A stretch of 28,397 nucleotides of DNA, taken from assembly GCF_949282365.1 (NCBI RefSeq), contig NZ_CASDOY010000024.1, positions 1 to 28,397 of the forward strand. The letters run 5' to 3'. The number at the start of each line of letters is the position of its first letter. Position 1 is the first letter of the stretch. Both the position numbers and the translations under genes were made by a program. A model generated the notes under the pieces. It was not told where the DNA came from and ran no database searches. It saw only the letters and a program-made list of their open reading frames with translations. Shown piece after piece: positions 1 to 7,888 of the stretch. The DNA is from an uncultured Desulfovibrio sp. Lineage in GTDB: Bacteria; Desulfobacterota; Desulfovibrionia; Desulfovibrionales; Desulfovibrionaceae.

Positions 1-197
1 TCATCGACGAGCTGCCGCCCGGCCGTCAGCCGGGCGCACGACGGATGACGCCCGCAGGCCCGGAGAGCGGCCAGCCGCGACCGTCGTCCGCAGGCGCGGA
101 GCCGGCGCGGCCCTTCCCGATGGAGGGCCCCCGCGGCCGCCCGTATTTTCAACAGCCAAGCCTACATGCCGGGAGACCCGGTTTTCAGGAGTATGTC

Positions 198-1202
198 ATG
201 ATGCAGCCCGAAGAGCTGTCCGCCTACAAGGAAAGCGTCCTGCAGGATATCGCCCAGGCCCAGCGCGTGGGCGCGGACGAGAATGCCCTCACAGCCCTCA
301 TCGCCCAGTATCCGCTGGACCGGGAACGGGCCGCCCGCCTGTCCCGCTGTTACGGTCCCGCCGGTCTCAGGGACTTCAATCTGGAAGGCATCGACGTGAC
401 CGCCCTGCCCTCCCGGCAGGAGCACGTCGGAGAGCCTGACCAGAGCCTGCTGCAGCAGGTCTGGGAAGAACATGTGGCCGCGGTCATGGATCAGGTCTGC
501 CGCATGTCGCCCGAATACCTCGATCTGGAGCAGGAGACCCGGCTCGACATCCTGCTGCTGGAACAGGCCCGTGCCGAGAACAACCTGCAGGTCATGCTGG
601 GTCTGGAGATCCTGCATGTGGCCGAGGACCTGAACCTGGCCGAGCAGGAAGCCGAGGCCGCCGAAGCCGGCCATGCCGCCGGCGAACCCGGCGCCTGCAA
701 GATGGCCGCCTTTGCCCGCAAGATCATCCACAGTCTGGAACGCCAGCGCGAAAGCCTGGAACAGGCCGCCGAGCTGCTGCCCCTGGTCTGCGACGCCCAG
801 GCCTACGCCGCCGCAGCCCAGACCTACGCCAAGGACCGGAAGGACAGGGACGGCCTGCCCGAGGACGGCTTCCGCCAGACCATGCAGGCCCAGCGCCAGT
901 CGCTGGCCGCCGCCGCGCAGGATTGCACCACGCCCTGCCTGGGCGACCTGTTCACCGCCCGCCACCGCAATCTGGAAACGGCGGAGACGCTCTACATCCG
1001 CATGCAGCGCCAGGCCCTGAGCGGCCTTTCGTCCGTGACCCAGGCCGCGGCCCTGGCCGACAGCCTCTTCCCCTGGCTGGCCGGGACCCTGGAAGACATC
1101 GCCGGCAACCAGCTCCACGCCGGTCTCAGGGACACGGCGGCCGCCCGTCTGGACAGCGTCCGCCAGCTGCTGGCCGACATGGAGGCCGAGGAGCAGGCAT
1201 AA
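198..1202 (+). CDS. Unrecognised helical protein, about 334 aa
   Basis: I do not recognise this family. The reading frame is open upstream to the window edge. I chose the ATG at 198 because AGGAG at 187-191 lies six bases before it, and because the upstream part (rich in Pro, Gly and Arg) looks like translated non-coding DNA. A second ATG follows directly at 201. The protein has no signal peptide and no membrane segment. It is rich in Ala, Glu, Gln and Leu with long heptad-like stretches, so it is probably almost all alpha-helix and cytoplasmic. A few cysteines occur but form no metal-site pattern. It stands alone, ending at TAA 1200-1202 before a long non-coding stretch. Codon use matches the neighbours, which supports a real gene. 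The function is unknown. Confidence 0.6.
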   Translation: MMQPEELSAYKESVLQDIAQAQRVGADENALTALIAQYPLDRERAARLSRCYGPAGLRDFNLEGIDVTALPSRQEHVGEPDQSLLQQVWEEHVAAVMDQVCRMSPEYLDLEQETRLDILLLEQARAENNLQVMLGLEILHVAEDLNLAEQEAEAAEAGHAAGEPGACKMAAFARKIIHSLERQRESLEQAAELLPLVCDAQAYAAAAQTYAKDRKDRDGLPEDGFRQTMQAQRQSLAAAAQDCTTPCLGDLFTARHRNLETAETLYIRMQRQALSGLSSVTQAAALADSLFPWLAGTLEDIAGNQLHAGLRDTAAARLDSVRQLLADMEAEEQA

Positions 1203-1773
1203 GCTCCTCCGTCGCCCTGCCGGAAATGTTCCTTCAGATCACCGGCGGGGCATGACGGCATGGCGGCCGCTTCCGTCCCCGGAACGGGACAAGAGGGACA
1301 GGAGCGGCACGGAGACGGGCGCGACCTTTGGGACCGCAGGCGGGAGGCCCCTGCCGCCCCGTCGGCGGGCTCCCGGTGATGGACCGCCGTCTCCCCTTCT
1401 CCAGCTTTCCAGCTGACGGCAGGCACCGCAGCTGCGCGGCGTCATGGAGGCTTCCGCCTTCCCTCCCGTTCCTGGGCGTTGGGCGGCAGACCTCCTGCGG
1501 CAGCAGCTCCGGCCGCCCATGCACCGCCCGCAAAAGGTCAGGGCCTGTCCCCCGCTGAAGGGAGACAGGCCCTGACCTTTTCGCCGGACCGGCATCAGGC
1601 CGGGAGGGCGCGTTCCACTGCCGGCCGCGAAAAGGCGAAAGGCGCGGCCTGCCGGGATGCCGACGGCCGCATGACCGCTCAAGCAGCCACATCCGGCAGC
1701 CGGGATGCCGGCGGCCCGAAGGATGCGTCCCGGATCATGTCCGGGACGGTTGCCGCAGACCGTGCCGTGGAGA
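1203..1773. other. Gene-free stretch between two convergent genes
   Basis: This stretch of about 570 bases is very GC-rich. Several frames are open on both strands, but none has a credible ribosome site or protein-like composition. The only clear structure is the long hairpin at 1532-1581. I see no tRNA-like or riboswitch-like structure. Confidence 0.5.
1532..1581. terminator. Bidirectional intrinsic terminator
   Basis: There is a perfect 18-base inverted repeat: the left arm at 1532-1549 begins AAAAGGTCAGG and the right arm at 1564-1581 ends CCTGACCTTTT. The loop is 14 bases. The arms carry A4 and T4 at their outer ends, so the hairpin can terminate from both sides. It lies between the plus-strand gene ending at 1202 and the minus-strand gene ending at 1774. 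Confidence 0.75.
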
Positions 1774-2445
1774 CTACGGCCTGGGATACTGGCGGATATG
1801 GGCAAAGACGCTGCCGTCGCGCTCCAGTCCCTGCCGGGCGGCCCTGGCATACCAGAGGGCCGACTGCGCGGGATCCTGCGCCGTGCCGAAACCGATCTCA
1901 TAGCAGGCGCCCAAAAAGCGCTGGGCCTGGGCATTGCCCTGCCCGGCGGCGCGTCTGGCCCAGTCGAAGCTCTGTTCCGGATCCTTGGGCACCAGCTCGC
2001 CGTCGGCGCAGATCAGGGCCATATCGAACTGGGCTTCGGCATAGCCGTTCCGGGCTGCACGCTGCATCCACTGCAGGGCCGCGGCGGTATCGCGCGGCAC
2101 GCCCGCGCCGGAACGCAGCATGTAGGCCACCAGGGTCTGGGCCTCGGCGTCGTCCTGCTCGGCCGCCAGCAGATACCATTTGAAGGCCGTGGGCAGATCC
2201 TGCGCCACGCCCAGACCGTTCTCGTAACAGCGGCCCAGCAGCATCTGCGAACGGGCGTCGCCCTCGCTGGCCAGGGGCCGCAACAGGCGCAGCGTCTTGC
2301 TGTACTGGCCGATATTGTACGCCGTCCAGGCTTCCTGCCAGGTCTTCTCCGCAGCGCTGTCCGCAGCCGCGGCCGGCAGGCCGCCCGTCAGGACGGGAGA
2401 CATCAGGGCGAGGCCCATCAGGCCCGCCGCCATCCATTTTTTCAT
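1774..2445 (-). CDS. Secreted Sel1-like (TPR-type) repeat protein
   Basis: The protein has 223 aa. The start at 2445 (MKKW...) is set by AAGGAG just upstream on the minus strand. Residues 1-28 form a classic Sec signal peptide: Lys-Lys, then a Leu/Met/Ala core, then an AAAA cleavage region before Asp29. The mature part carries about four Sel1-like repeats of 36 residues, roughly at 63-98, 99-134, 135-170 and 171-206. They are recognisable by recurring A-x-x-x-LG-x-x-Y-x-x-G-x-G-V and D-x-x-x-A-x-x-W-x-x-x-A-A patterns. Such repeats form superhelical scaffolds for protein contacts, and in secreted proteins they often act in envelope processes or host interaction. The partner cannot be told from context. 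It is divergent from the yqeB-like gene. Confidence 0.85.
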   Translation of the reverse strand: MKKWMAAGLMGLALMSPVLTGGLPAAAADSAAEKTWQEAWTAYNIGQYSKTLRLLRPLASEGDARSQMLLGRCYENGLGVAQDLPTAFKWYLLAAEQDDAEAQTLVAYMLRSGAGVPRDTAAALQWMQRAARNGYAEAQFDMALICADGELVPKDPEQSFDWARRAAGQGNAQAQRFLGACYEIGFGTAQDPAQSALWYARAARQGLERDGSVFAHIRQYPRP

Positions 2446-2652
2446 GACTGCTCCTTGCGCGTGCTTCCCTGTCCCGCGAGGCTTCGCGGCCGGCAAACGC
2501 GCGTCCGCCACCATACGCCGCCCCCTGCCGGCCCGCAAGCGTCCCGGTCGCGGTCGTTCGCGCCCGGCTCCGGGACCGCCCGGCCCGCCTGCGTCCTTTG
2601 TCCGACCCTGCACCGGCCCTTGACGACCGGGCCTGCAAGATGCATTTTTGTC

Positions 2653-3480
2653 ATGATGCAAAAAGGATTCTGTCCCATCATCGCCATCCGGGGCGCCGGT
2701 GATCTGGGTACCGGCGTGGCCCTGGAACTATGGCGGGCCGGTCTGCGCCGCCTCGTCCTGCTGGAATGCGCCCGGCCGCGGGCCATCCGCCGTCTGGTGG
2801 CCTTTTCCGAAGCCGTCTTCGACGGCACGGCCCGGGTGGAAGGCTGCGAGGCCCGCCTCTGCGCCGATACGGCCGCCTGCCGGACCCTGTGGCCGCTGAC
2901 GGAGAGCGCCCGGCCGCCGCTGCCCGTCCTGCCCCTGCTGGTGGACGAACAGGGCAGCGCCCTGGCCAGCCTGGCCCCGCAGATCCTTGTGGACGCCACC
3001 ATGCGCAAGAAAGGCGGCCTGTCCCGCGATCTGGCGGAACTGGTCATCGCCCTCGGCCCCGGTCACGAGGCCGGGCAGGACGTACACTGCGTCATCGAAA
3101 GTTTCGGCCCGGCCATGGGCAGCTGCATCTGGCAGGGCGCGGCCATGCCCAGTACCGGCATCCCCTGCGAACACGGCCGCCATGAACAGCGCGTGGCCCA
3201 TGCGCCCTGCGCCGGGGAGTTTTGCAGCGCCCTTGCCCTGGGCCAGCGGGTGCGGCAGGGGCAGGAGGTGGGCCGGGTGGACGGCACGCCCGTGCAGGCC
3301 CCGCTCGCCGGCCGCCTGCGCGGCCTGCTGCGTTCGGGCCTGACGGTCCGCGCCGGGACCAAGGTCTGCGATATCGAACCCCTGGATCATGTCCCTCTGG
3401 ACAGGGTGGCGGAACGGGCCCGCTGTCTGGGCAGGGGCGTGCTGCGGGCCATCGCCGCCCGCTACAACCATTTTTTCTGA
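2653..3480 (+). CDS. yqeB: YqeB/EF2563-family selenium-dependent molybdenum hydroxylase maturation protein
   Basis: The protein has 275 aa from the ATG at 2653; ATG 2656 is the alternative. It starts with a Rossmann-type nucleotide loop, GAGDLGTG at residues 14-21. Its C-terminal third has the biotinyl/barrel-like pattern V-x-x-G-x-x-V-G-x-V-D-G...V-x-A-P-L-x-G (about 217-240) typical of the EF2563 family. Members are found with selenium-dependent molybdenum hydroxylases and are thought to help mature their cofactor; the exact reaction is not settled. No xdh, aldehyde oxidase or sel genes are near, so it is an orphan here. I see no good Shine-Dalgarno before 2653. A TTGACG at 2620-2625 could be a -35 box, which would put the RNA start close to the ATG. 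The family call is good; the role is inferred. Confidence 0.8.
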   Translation: MMQKGFCPIIAIRGAGDLGTGVALELWRAGLRRLVLLECARPRAIRRLVAFSEAVFDGTARVEGCEARLCADTAACRTLWPLTESARPPLPVLPLLVDEQGSALASLAPQILVDATMRKKGGLSRDLAELVIALGPGHEAGQDVHCVIESFGPAMGSCIWQGAAMPSTGIPCEHGRHEQRVAHAPCAGEFCSALALGQRVRQGQEVGRVDGTPVQAPLAGRLRGLLRSGLTVRAGTKVCDIEPLDHVPLDRVAERARCLGRGVLRAIAARYNHFF

Positions 3481-3492
3481 TACAGGAGCATC

Positions 3493-3978
3493 ATGTCCCC
3501 TTTCCATCCCGATCCTGACAACAACTATCCCTCCCGGCGGGACGGTCGCGAGCGATCTTCCGGCCAGGACAGGGAGCGCGTCATCGAGGCCGAGATCATC
3601 CACGACAGCAGCGACGACCAGCACCGGGGGGCCTACGGCCGGTCCGGCGGCGGGCACGGCTGGGGCGCCTTCCGCGACAGCCGCAGCCCCTGGAACGGCG
3701 GCCTGCGCTTCCAGACCGTCTGGACCTCCGGCGGCAGCCGCCAGGCCGGTCTGGCCCCCGGCATCACCCTGGCCCTGATCGTCATCGCGGGCATCCAGTT
3801 CGGCCTGCTGGCCAGCATCGGCTTCATGGTCTTCCACGCCATCGGCTCGGTACTCAATTCCATGCGCGAGATGCGGTCCATGCTGGCGGGCGATCCCCCC
3901 AATCCCTGGCCCGGCCGCATCCTCAGCTGGACCATCAGTTTCCTGCTGGTAGGCTGGCTGTCCGGTGGCCTCCGGTGA
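3493..3978 (+). CDS. Small membrane protein of unknown function
   Basis: The protein has 161 aa. The ATG at 3493 is preceded by AGGAG at 3483-3487. Residues 1-75 are hydrophilic, rich in Asp, Arg, Ser and Gly, and probably disordered. Two hydrophobic segments follow, about residues 91-117 (a long run through LALIVIAG...GFMVFHAIG) and 142-158 (ILSWTISFLLVGWL), so it is probably a two-pass inner-membrane protein. I cannot assign a family. It begins 12 bases after the yqeB-like gene, and its last codons overlap the GTG start of the next gene by 14 bases. All are probably on one transcript. Confidence 0.65.
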   Translation: MSPFHPDPDNNYPSRRDGRERSSGQDRERVIEAEIIHDSSDDQHRGAYGRSGGGHGWGAFRDSRSPWNGGLRFQTVWTSGGSRQAGLAPGITLALIVIAGIQFGLLASIGFMVFHAIGSVLNSMREMRSMLAGDPPNPWPGRILSWTISFLLVGWLSGGLR

Positions 3979-4258
3979 CGCCGTCTGGCATGTCTACCTG
4001 CTGCGCTGCGCCGACGGCAGCCTGTACTGCGGCGTGACCACCGATCTGCGGCGGCGCCTGGCCCAGCATAACGGCCGGCTGGCCGGCGGCGCCCGCTACA
4101 CGCGCGCCCGCAGGCCCGTGGAGCTGGTGCTGGAGCGGCCCTGCCGTTCGCGGCAGGAGGCCCTGCGCCTGGAAAACCATATCAAACATCTGCCCCGTTC
4201 CCTCAAGGAAACGGCCCTCGAAGAGTTCCCCTCATGCTGCCCCTGGATACTGTCCTGA
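3965..4258 (+). CDS. GIY-YIG nuclease-domain protein (YhbQ/UPF0213 type)
   Basis: The protein has 97 aa and starts at GTG 3965, inside the end of the preceding gene. It is a single GIY-YIG domain: YLL at 11-13 and YCG at 21-23 stand for the GIY and YIG motifs, Arg29-Arg31 follow in the first helix, and Glu70 in A-L-R-L-E-N-H-I-K is the expected metal-binding glutamate. The length fits stand-alone YhbQ-like proteins, which are small nucleases or DNA-repair-related proteins of poorly known role. The last 25 bases overlap the LysE-type gene, so translation of the three genes is probably coupled. Confidence 0.85.
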   Translation: MASGDAVWHVYLLRCADGSLYCGVTTDLRRRLAQHNGRLAGGARYTRARRPVELVLERPCRSRQEALRLENHIKHLPRSLKETALEEFPSCCPWILS

Positions 4259-4863
4259 CCTTCTTCGCCACCGCCGTCATGCTGGCCCTCGCCCCGGGGC
4301 CGGACATCATCTTCGTCCTGACCCAGTCCGCCCTCTACGGCATGCGGGCCGGGGTGGCCACCACCCTGGGGCTGGTCTCCGGCCTCTGCTTCCATACCGC
4401 CATCGTGGCCGTGGGCGTGGCCGGCCTGCTCATGGCCTCGCCCCTGGCCTTCGGCCTGCTGACCGTGGCGGGCGCGGCCTACCTGCTCTATCTGGCCTGG
4501 CTCTCCTTCCGGGCCGGGGCCAGCGTGGCCCATCTGCAGGAGAGCCGCTTCCTGGGCTACGGCGCCCTGTACCGGCGCGGCATCATCATGAACGTCACCA
4601 ATCCCAAGGTGACGCTGTTCTTCCTGGCCTTCCTGCCGCAGTTCTGCGCGCCGGAGCGCGGCGGCGTGGCCCTGCAGGTCATGGAGCTGGGCCTGCTCTT
4701 CATGCTGGCGGCCCTGCTGGTCTTCGTGGCCGTCTCGGCCCTGGGCGGCCGCCTGGCGCTCTGGTTCAACAGCTCGCCGCGCGGCCAGATGCTCATGCAC
4801 CGCATCGCCGGTCTGGTCTTCGTGGGCCTGGCCGTGATGCTGGTCGTCTCCTGGCTGGCCTGA
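4234..4863 (+). CDS. LysE/RhtB-family amino acid exporter
   Basis: The protein has 209 aa, the usual length for the LysE/RhtB family of amino-acid efflux proteins. It shows the family's N-terminal signature M-L-A-L-x-P-G-P-D in TM1 (residues 16-24), a G-L-V-S-G-L turn in TM2 and N-V-T-N-P-K (about 120-125) before TM4. About six hydrophobic segments are visible. The substrate (threonine, homoserine, lysine, leucine or another) cannot be told from sequence. The start ATG at 4234 lies inside the GIY-YIG gene, a 25-base overlap. The gene is followed by a terminator. Confidence 0.88.
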   Translation: MLPLDTVLTFFATAVMLALAPGPDIIFVLTQSALYGMRAGVATTLGLVSGLCFHTAIVAVGVAGLLMASPLAFGLLTVAGAAYLLYLAWLSFRAGASVAHLQESRFLGYGALYRRGIIMNVTNPKVTLFFLAFLPQFCAPERGGVALQVMELGLLFMLAALLVFVAVSALGGRLALWFNSSPRGQMLMHRIAGLVFVGLAVMLVVSWLA

Positions 4864-4870
4864 GCCCGTG

Positions 4871-4894
4871 GGCCGGCGCTTTCCGGCCGTTTTT
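4871..4894 (+). terminator. Intrinsic terminator after the LysE-type gene
   Basis: GGCCGG (4871-4876) pairs with CCGGCC (4883-4888) around a 6-base loop and is followed by GTTTTT. It separates the accessory genes from the yceD-rpmF-fab block. Confidence 0.75.
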
Positions 4895-4901
4895 CCCGGG
4901 C

Positions 4902-4930
4902 TTGACACGGGCTTGAGCCCCGAGTAAGAA
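4902..4930 (+). promoter_or_regulatory. Sigma-70-type promoter for yceD-rpmF-plsX-fabH
   Basis: A perfect TTGACA (4902-4907), a 17-base spacer and TAAGAA (4925-4930) lie just downstream of a terminator. The start codon at 4949 implies a leader of roughly a dozen bases. Confidence 0.6.
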
Positions 4931-4948
4931 GGCCGCATTGAGGTGACC

Positions 4949-5500
4949 ATGCAGAACTATCGTATCCCGCTCAGTGAGATCGCCCCCTCCGGCAGGGAGG
5001 TGACGCTGGACGATCCCGCCATCTGGCAGGGACCGCTGGACGAATTCCAGATGGAATGCCGCGTCGTTTCCCCCCTGAAGGCCGAACTCGGCATCATGCC
5101 CCTGGAAGGCGGCTACCTGGTGCGCGGGGGCATCACCGGTACCGTGGTGCTGCCCTGCAACCGTTGCGCCGAGGACGTGACCGTGACGGTGGACGCCCGT
5201 TTCGAGAATTTTGAGGAGACCGCCGCGCCCCCCGAGAACGAAGAAGCCGCGAGCGGCGCCGAAGACCTGCTGGAAAGCCGCGTCGTGGTGGAAAACGGCG
5301 TGCCCTGCCTCGACCTGGGCGCCATCTGCTGGGAGGAATTCGTCCTGGCCCTGCCGGTGAACCCGCTCTGCCGGGCCGACTGCAAGGGCCTGTGCCCCGG
5401 CTGCGGCGCCAATCTCAACGACGGCCCCTGCCGCTGCGCGCATGAAGAAGGCGACCCGCGCATGGCTGTCCTGCGCGGGCTGAAATTGCGCAAAAACTAG
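4949..5500 (+). CDS. yceD: DUF177/YceD family protein
   Basis: The protein has 183 aa from ATG 4949, with GAGG at 4940-4943 five bases upstream. A GTG at 4943 would overlap that ribosome site and is less likely. The family is linked to 23S rRNA accumulation or ribosome biogenesis and is nearly always encoded directly before rpmF, as here. Two cysteine groups stand out: C70-x2-C73 in L-P-C-N-R-C, and C141-x3-C145-x3-C149-x2-C152 near the C-terminus in G-L-C-P-G-C-G. These are typical of the family and probably bind zinc. It is the first gene of the block behind a good promoter. Confidence 0.9.
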   Translation: MQNYRIPLSEIAPSGREVTLDDPAIWQGPLDEFQMECRVVSPLKAELGIMPLEGGYLVRGGITGTVVLPCNRCAEDVTVTVDARFENFEETAAPPENEEAASGAEDLLESRVVVENGVPCLDLGAICWEEFVLALPVNPLCRADCKGLCPGCGANLNDGPCRCAHEEGDPRMAVLRGLKLRKN

Positions 5501-5607
5501 ACATCAAGATTTTTTTCTGCTAGGCTATTGCCTCTTGAGCTTGGCCCACAGGGTCACTCACGCCCAAAAAGCATATTATTTCCGATCTCTCGGAGAAGGA
5601 GAACATC

Positions 5608-5790
5608 ATGGCTGTCCAGCAAAACAAAAAGTCCCGTTCCCGCAAGGGCATGCGTCGTTCCCACGACCGCGTGGCCACCCCCACCGTCATCTACTGCTCC
5701 TGCGGCGAACCCACCGTGCCCCACAGCGTGTGCCCCAACTGCGGCGCGTACAAGGGCCGTCAGGTGGTCGCCAAGACCGAAGCTGAGTAA
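5608..5790 (+). CDS. rpmF: 50S ribosomal protein L32
   Basis: The protein has 60 aa, the normal length for bL32. It has the basic N-terminal tail (KKSRSRKGMRRSHDR), and the zinc-binding form is present with Cys30, Cys32, Cys42 and Cys45 (C-S-C...C-P-N-C). bL32 sits on the large ribosomal subunit. AAGGAG lies upstream of ATG 5608. Its stop TAA shares a base with the plsX start (TAATG), so the two are translationally coupled. The coupling ties ribosome and phospholipid synthesis, a widely conserved arrangement. Confidence 0.97.
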   Translation: MAVQQNKKSRSRKGMRRSHDRVATPTVIYCSCGEPTVPHSVCPNCGAYKGRQVVAKTEAE

Positions 5791-6824
5791 TGAACACGCG
5801 CCCCATCATAGCTGTTGACGCCATGGGAGGGGACTTCGGCCCCTCCGTGGTCGTTCCTGGCGCCATCGACGCCGCCAGGATCCATGACTTGCACGTCCTC
5901 CTTGTGGGGGATACCCCCAAGGTCGAAGCGGAACTTGCCGGGCTTGACCTTGCCAACGTGCATTTCGACATCGTCCAGGCTGATGATGTGGTGCACATGA
6001 ACGAAAAGCCTTCGGACATCCTGCGCCGCAAGAAGAACGCCTCCATCCAGGTGGCCTGCCGCCTCGTCAAGGACGGCAAGGCCGATGCCGTGGTCAGCGC
6101 CGGCCATTCCGGCGCCACGGTGGCGTGCGGCATGTTCATCATGGGTCGGCTGCCGGGCGTCGAACGCCCGGCGCTGGCTGCCCTGCTGCCCACGGAAAAG
6201 AACCCCGTGGTCGTGCTGGACGCCGGCGCCAATGTGGACTGCCGGCCCTATCATCTTTTCCAGTTCGGCCTCATGGGCGATGCCTTCGCCCGCGACCTGC
6301 TGGGCTATGCGGCCCCGCGCGTCAGCCTGCTGAGCATCGGCGAGGAGGAAGGCAAGGGCAACAGCCAGGTCAAGGAAGCCTACGAACTGCTCAAACTGGC
6401 CCAGAACCTCAACTTCGTGGGCAATGCCGAAGGCCGCGACATCTTCACGGGCGATATCGATGTCGTGGTCTGCGACGGTTTCGTGGGCAATGTCGTGGTC
6501 AAGATGAGCGAAGGTCTGGCCTCGGCCCTGGTGCGCATGCTCAAGCGCCTGTTCACCTCCGGCTTCCTGCCCGCCCTGGGCGCCATGCTGGCCAAGGGCG
6601 CCTTCAAGAAATTTGCCCATACCATCGACTACGCCGAATACGGCGGCGCGCCTCTTTTGGGCCTGCAGGGCCTGGCCATCGTCTGTCACGGCCGTTCCAG
6701 CGCGCGGGCCATGCAGAACGCCATCAAGATGGCGGGCACCTTTGTCCGCAAGGGCACCAATGACCGCCTTGCCGAAACCATCCTGGCCAACGAAGAGCTC
6801 ACCCGCTTCTCCCGCGCCATCTAA
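5790..6824 (+). CDS. plsX: Phosphate acyltransferase PlsX
   Basis: The protein has 344 aa. PlsX converts acyl-ACP and phosphate into acyl-phosphate, the donor used by PlsY for the first acylation of glycerol-3-phosphate. The N-terminal IAVDAMGGDFGP (residues 7-18), VSAGHSGAT (about 102-110) and the GxxGN-like D-G-F-V-G-N stretch (about 229-234) are diagnostic. It is a peripheral membrane/cytosolic enzyme. The start ATG overlaps the rpmF stop by one base. fabH follows after 15 bases. The length is normal and nothing is missing. Confidence 0.97.
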   Translation: MNTRPIIAVDAMGGDFGPSVVVPGAIDAARIHDLHVLLVGDTPKVEAELAGLDLANVHFDIVQADDVVHMNEKPSDILRRKKNASIQVACRLVKDGKADAVVSAGHSGATVACGMFIMGRLPGVERPALAALLPTEKNPVVVLDAGANVDCRPYHLFQFGLMGDAFARDLLGYAAPRVSLLSIGEEEGKGNSQVKEAYELLKLAQNLNFVGNAEGRDIFTGDIDVVVCDGFVGNVVVKMSEGLASALVRMLKRLFTSGFLPALGAMLAKGAFKKFAHTIDYAEYGGAPLLGLQGLAIVCHGRSSARAMQNAIKMAGTFVRKGTNDRLAETILANEELTRFSRAI

Positions 6825-6839
6825 GTCACGGATCTGTCT

Positions 6840-7826
6840 ATGAAGCCCAACTGTTATCTGCACGCCCTCAGCAGCTACGTTCCCGCCGATGTCCTGACCA
6901 ACGACGACCTGAGCAAAATGGTGGAGACCAACGACGAATGGATCACCACCCGCACCGGCATCAAGCGCCGCCACCGCCTCGCCCAGGACGAGAACGCTTC
7001 CGACCTCGGCACCCACGCCGCCCGCGCGGCCCTGACCGAAGCGGGCATGGAGGCCGCGCAGCTGACCCACATCCTGGCGGCCACCTGCACGCCGGATCAC
7101 CTGACCCCTTCGCTGGCCTGCATCATCGGCGGCAACATCGGCGCGGGCCCGGCCATGTCCTTCGATTTCGGTTCCGCCTGCTCCGGTTTCCTCTACGGCC
7201 TGCACCTGGCCGACGCCCTGCTCTGCCAAGACCCGGCCTCCCAGATCCTCTTCGTCTGCACCGAAGCCCTCACCCGCCGCGTCAACTGGAACGACCGCAG
7301 CACCTGCGTGCTCTTCGGCGACGGCGCCGGCGCCTGCATCCTCAATGCCGACGCGAACAACGCCCTGGCCCGGGTGGAAGACAGCATCTGCAAGAGCGAC
7401 GGCAGCCTGCACGATCTGATCATCGTGGGCGGCGGTACCACCTGCCGATACAAGCCCGGCGATGCCGTGGGCGAAGACTTTTTCATCACCATGCAGGGCC
7501 GTGAAGTCTACAAGCACGCCGTGCGCCAGATGTCCGGCGTCTGCCACGAGCTGCTGGAACGCAACGGCCTGGGCGCCGCCGATGTCGACCTTTTCGTGCC
7601 CCACCAGGCCAATATGCGCATCATCGAAGCCGTGGGCAGCCGCCTGAAGATCGATCTGGACCGCGTGTTCATCAATGTGGCCGAATACGGCAACACCTCT
7701 TCCGCCTCCGTGCCCCTGGCCCTGGTGGAAGCCCGCGCCCAGGGCCGCATCAAGGCGGGCGACCGCGTACTGGTGACCGCCTTCGGCAGCGGCCTGACCT
7801 GGGGTGCGGCCCTGCTGCAGTTCTAG
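6840..7826 (+). CDS. fabH: 3-oxoacyl-ACP synthase III (KAS III)
   Basis: The protein has 328 aa. It condenses an acyl-CoA starter with malonyl-ACP to begin fatty-acid synthesis. The catalytic triad is visible: Cys114 in S-A-C-S-G-F, His255 in P-H-Q-A-N and Asn285 in Y-G-N-T-S-S-A-S. The N-terminal NDEWITTRTGI motif (31-41) is standard. C-S-G replaces the more usual C-A-G after the nucleophile, a minor variation. The ribosome site before ATG 6840 is weak (ACGGA), which suggests modest translation or coupling to plsX. A promoter for fabG lies in the 62 bases after the stop. Confidence 0.97.
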   Translation: MKPNCYLHALSSYVPADVLTNDDLSKMVETNDEWITTRTGIKRRHRLAQDENASDLGTHAARAALTEAGMEAAQLTHILAATCTPDHLTPSLACIIGGNIGAGPAMSFDFGSACSGFLYGLHLADALLCQDPASQILFVCTEALTRRVNWNDRSTCVLFGDGAGACILNADANNALARVEDSICKSDGSLHDLIIVGGGTTCRYKPGDAVGEDFFITMQGREVYKHAVRQMSGVCHELLERNGLGAADVDLFVPHQANMRIIEAVGSRLKIDLDRVFINVAEYGNTSSASVPLALVEARAQGRIKAGDRVLVTAFGSGLTWGAALLQF

Positions 7827-7838
7827 CCCGGCCGGACA

Positions 7839-7867
7839 TTGAACTCGGCCCGTTTCTGCTATATCAT
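7839..7867 (+). promoter_or_regulatory. Internal promoter for fabG-acpP
   Basis: TTGAAC (7839-7844), a 17-base spacer and TATCAT (7862-7867) make one of the best sigma-70 matches in the window. The expected RNA start near 7874 gives a very short leader before fabG at 7889. It would allow acpP, which is needed in large amounts, to be expressed more strongly than plsX and fabH. Confidence 0.65.
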
Positions 7868-7888
7868 AAAATCCGTTGAGGCAGTACC

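Noticed and set aside
3..44. The peptide I-D-E-L-P-P-G-R-Q at the left edge, which recalls a RecG helicase motif
   Set aside because: Only nine residues match, and what follows has no RecG similarity before the next gene. It could be a remnant or chance; it cannot be supported from the window.
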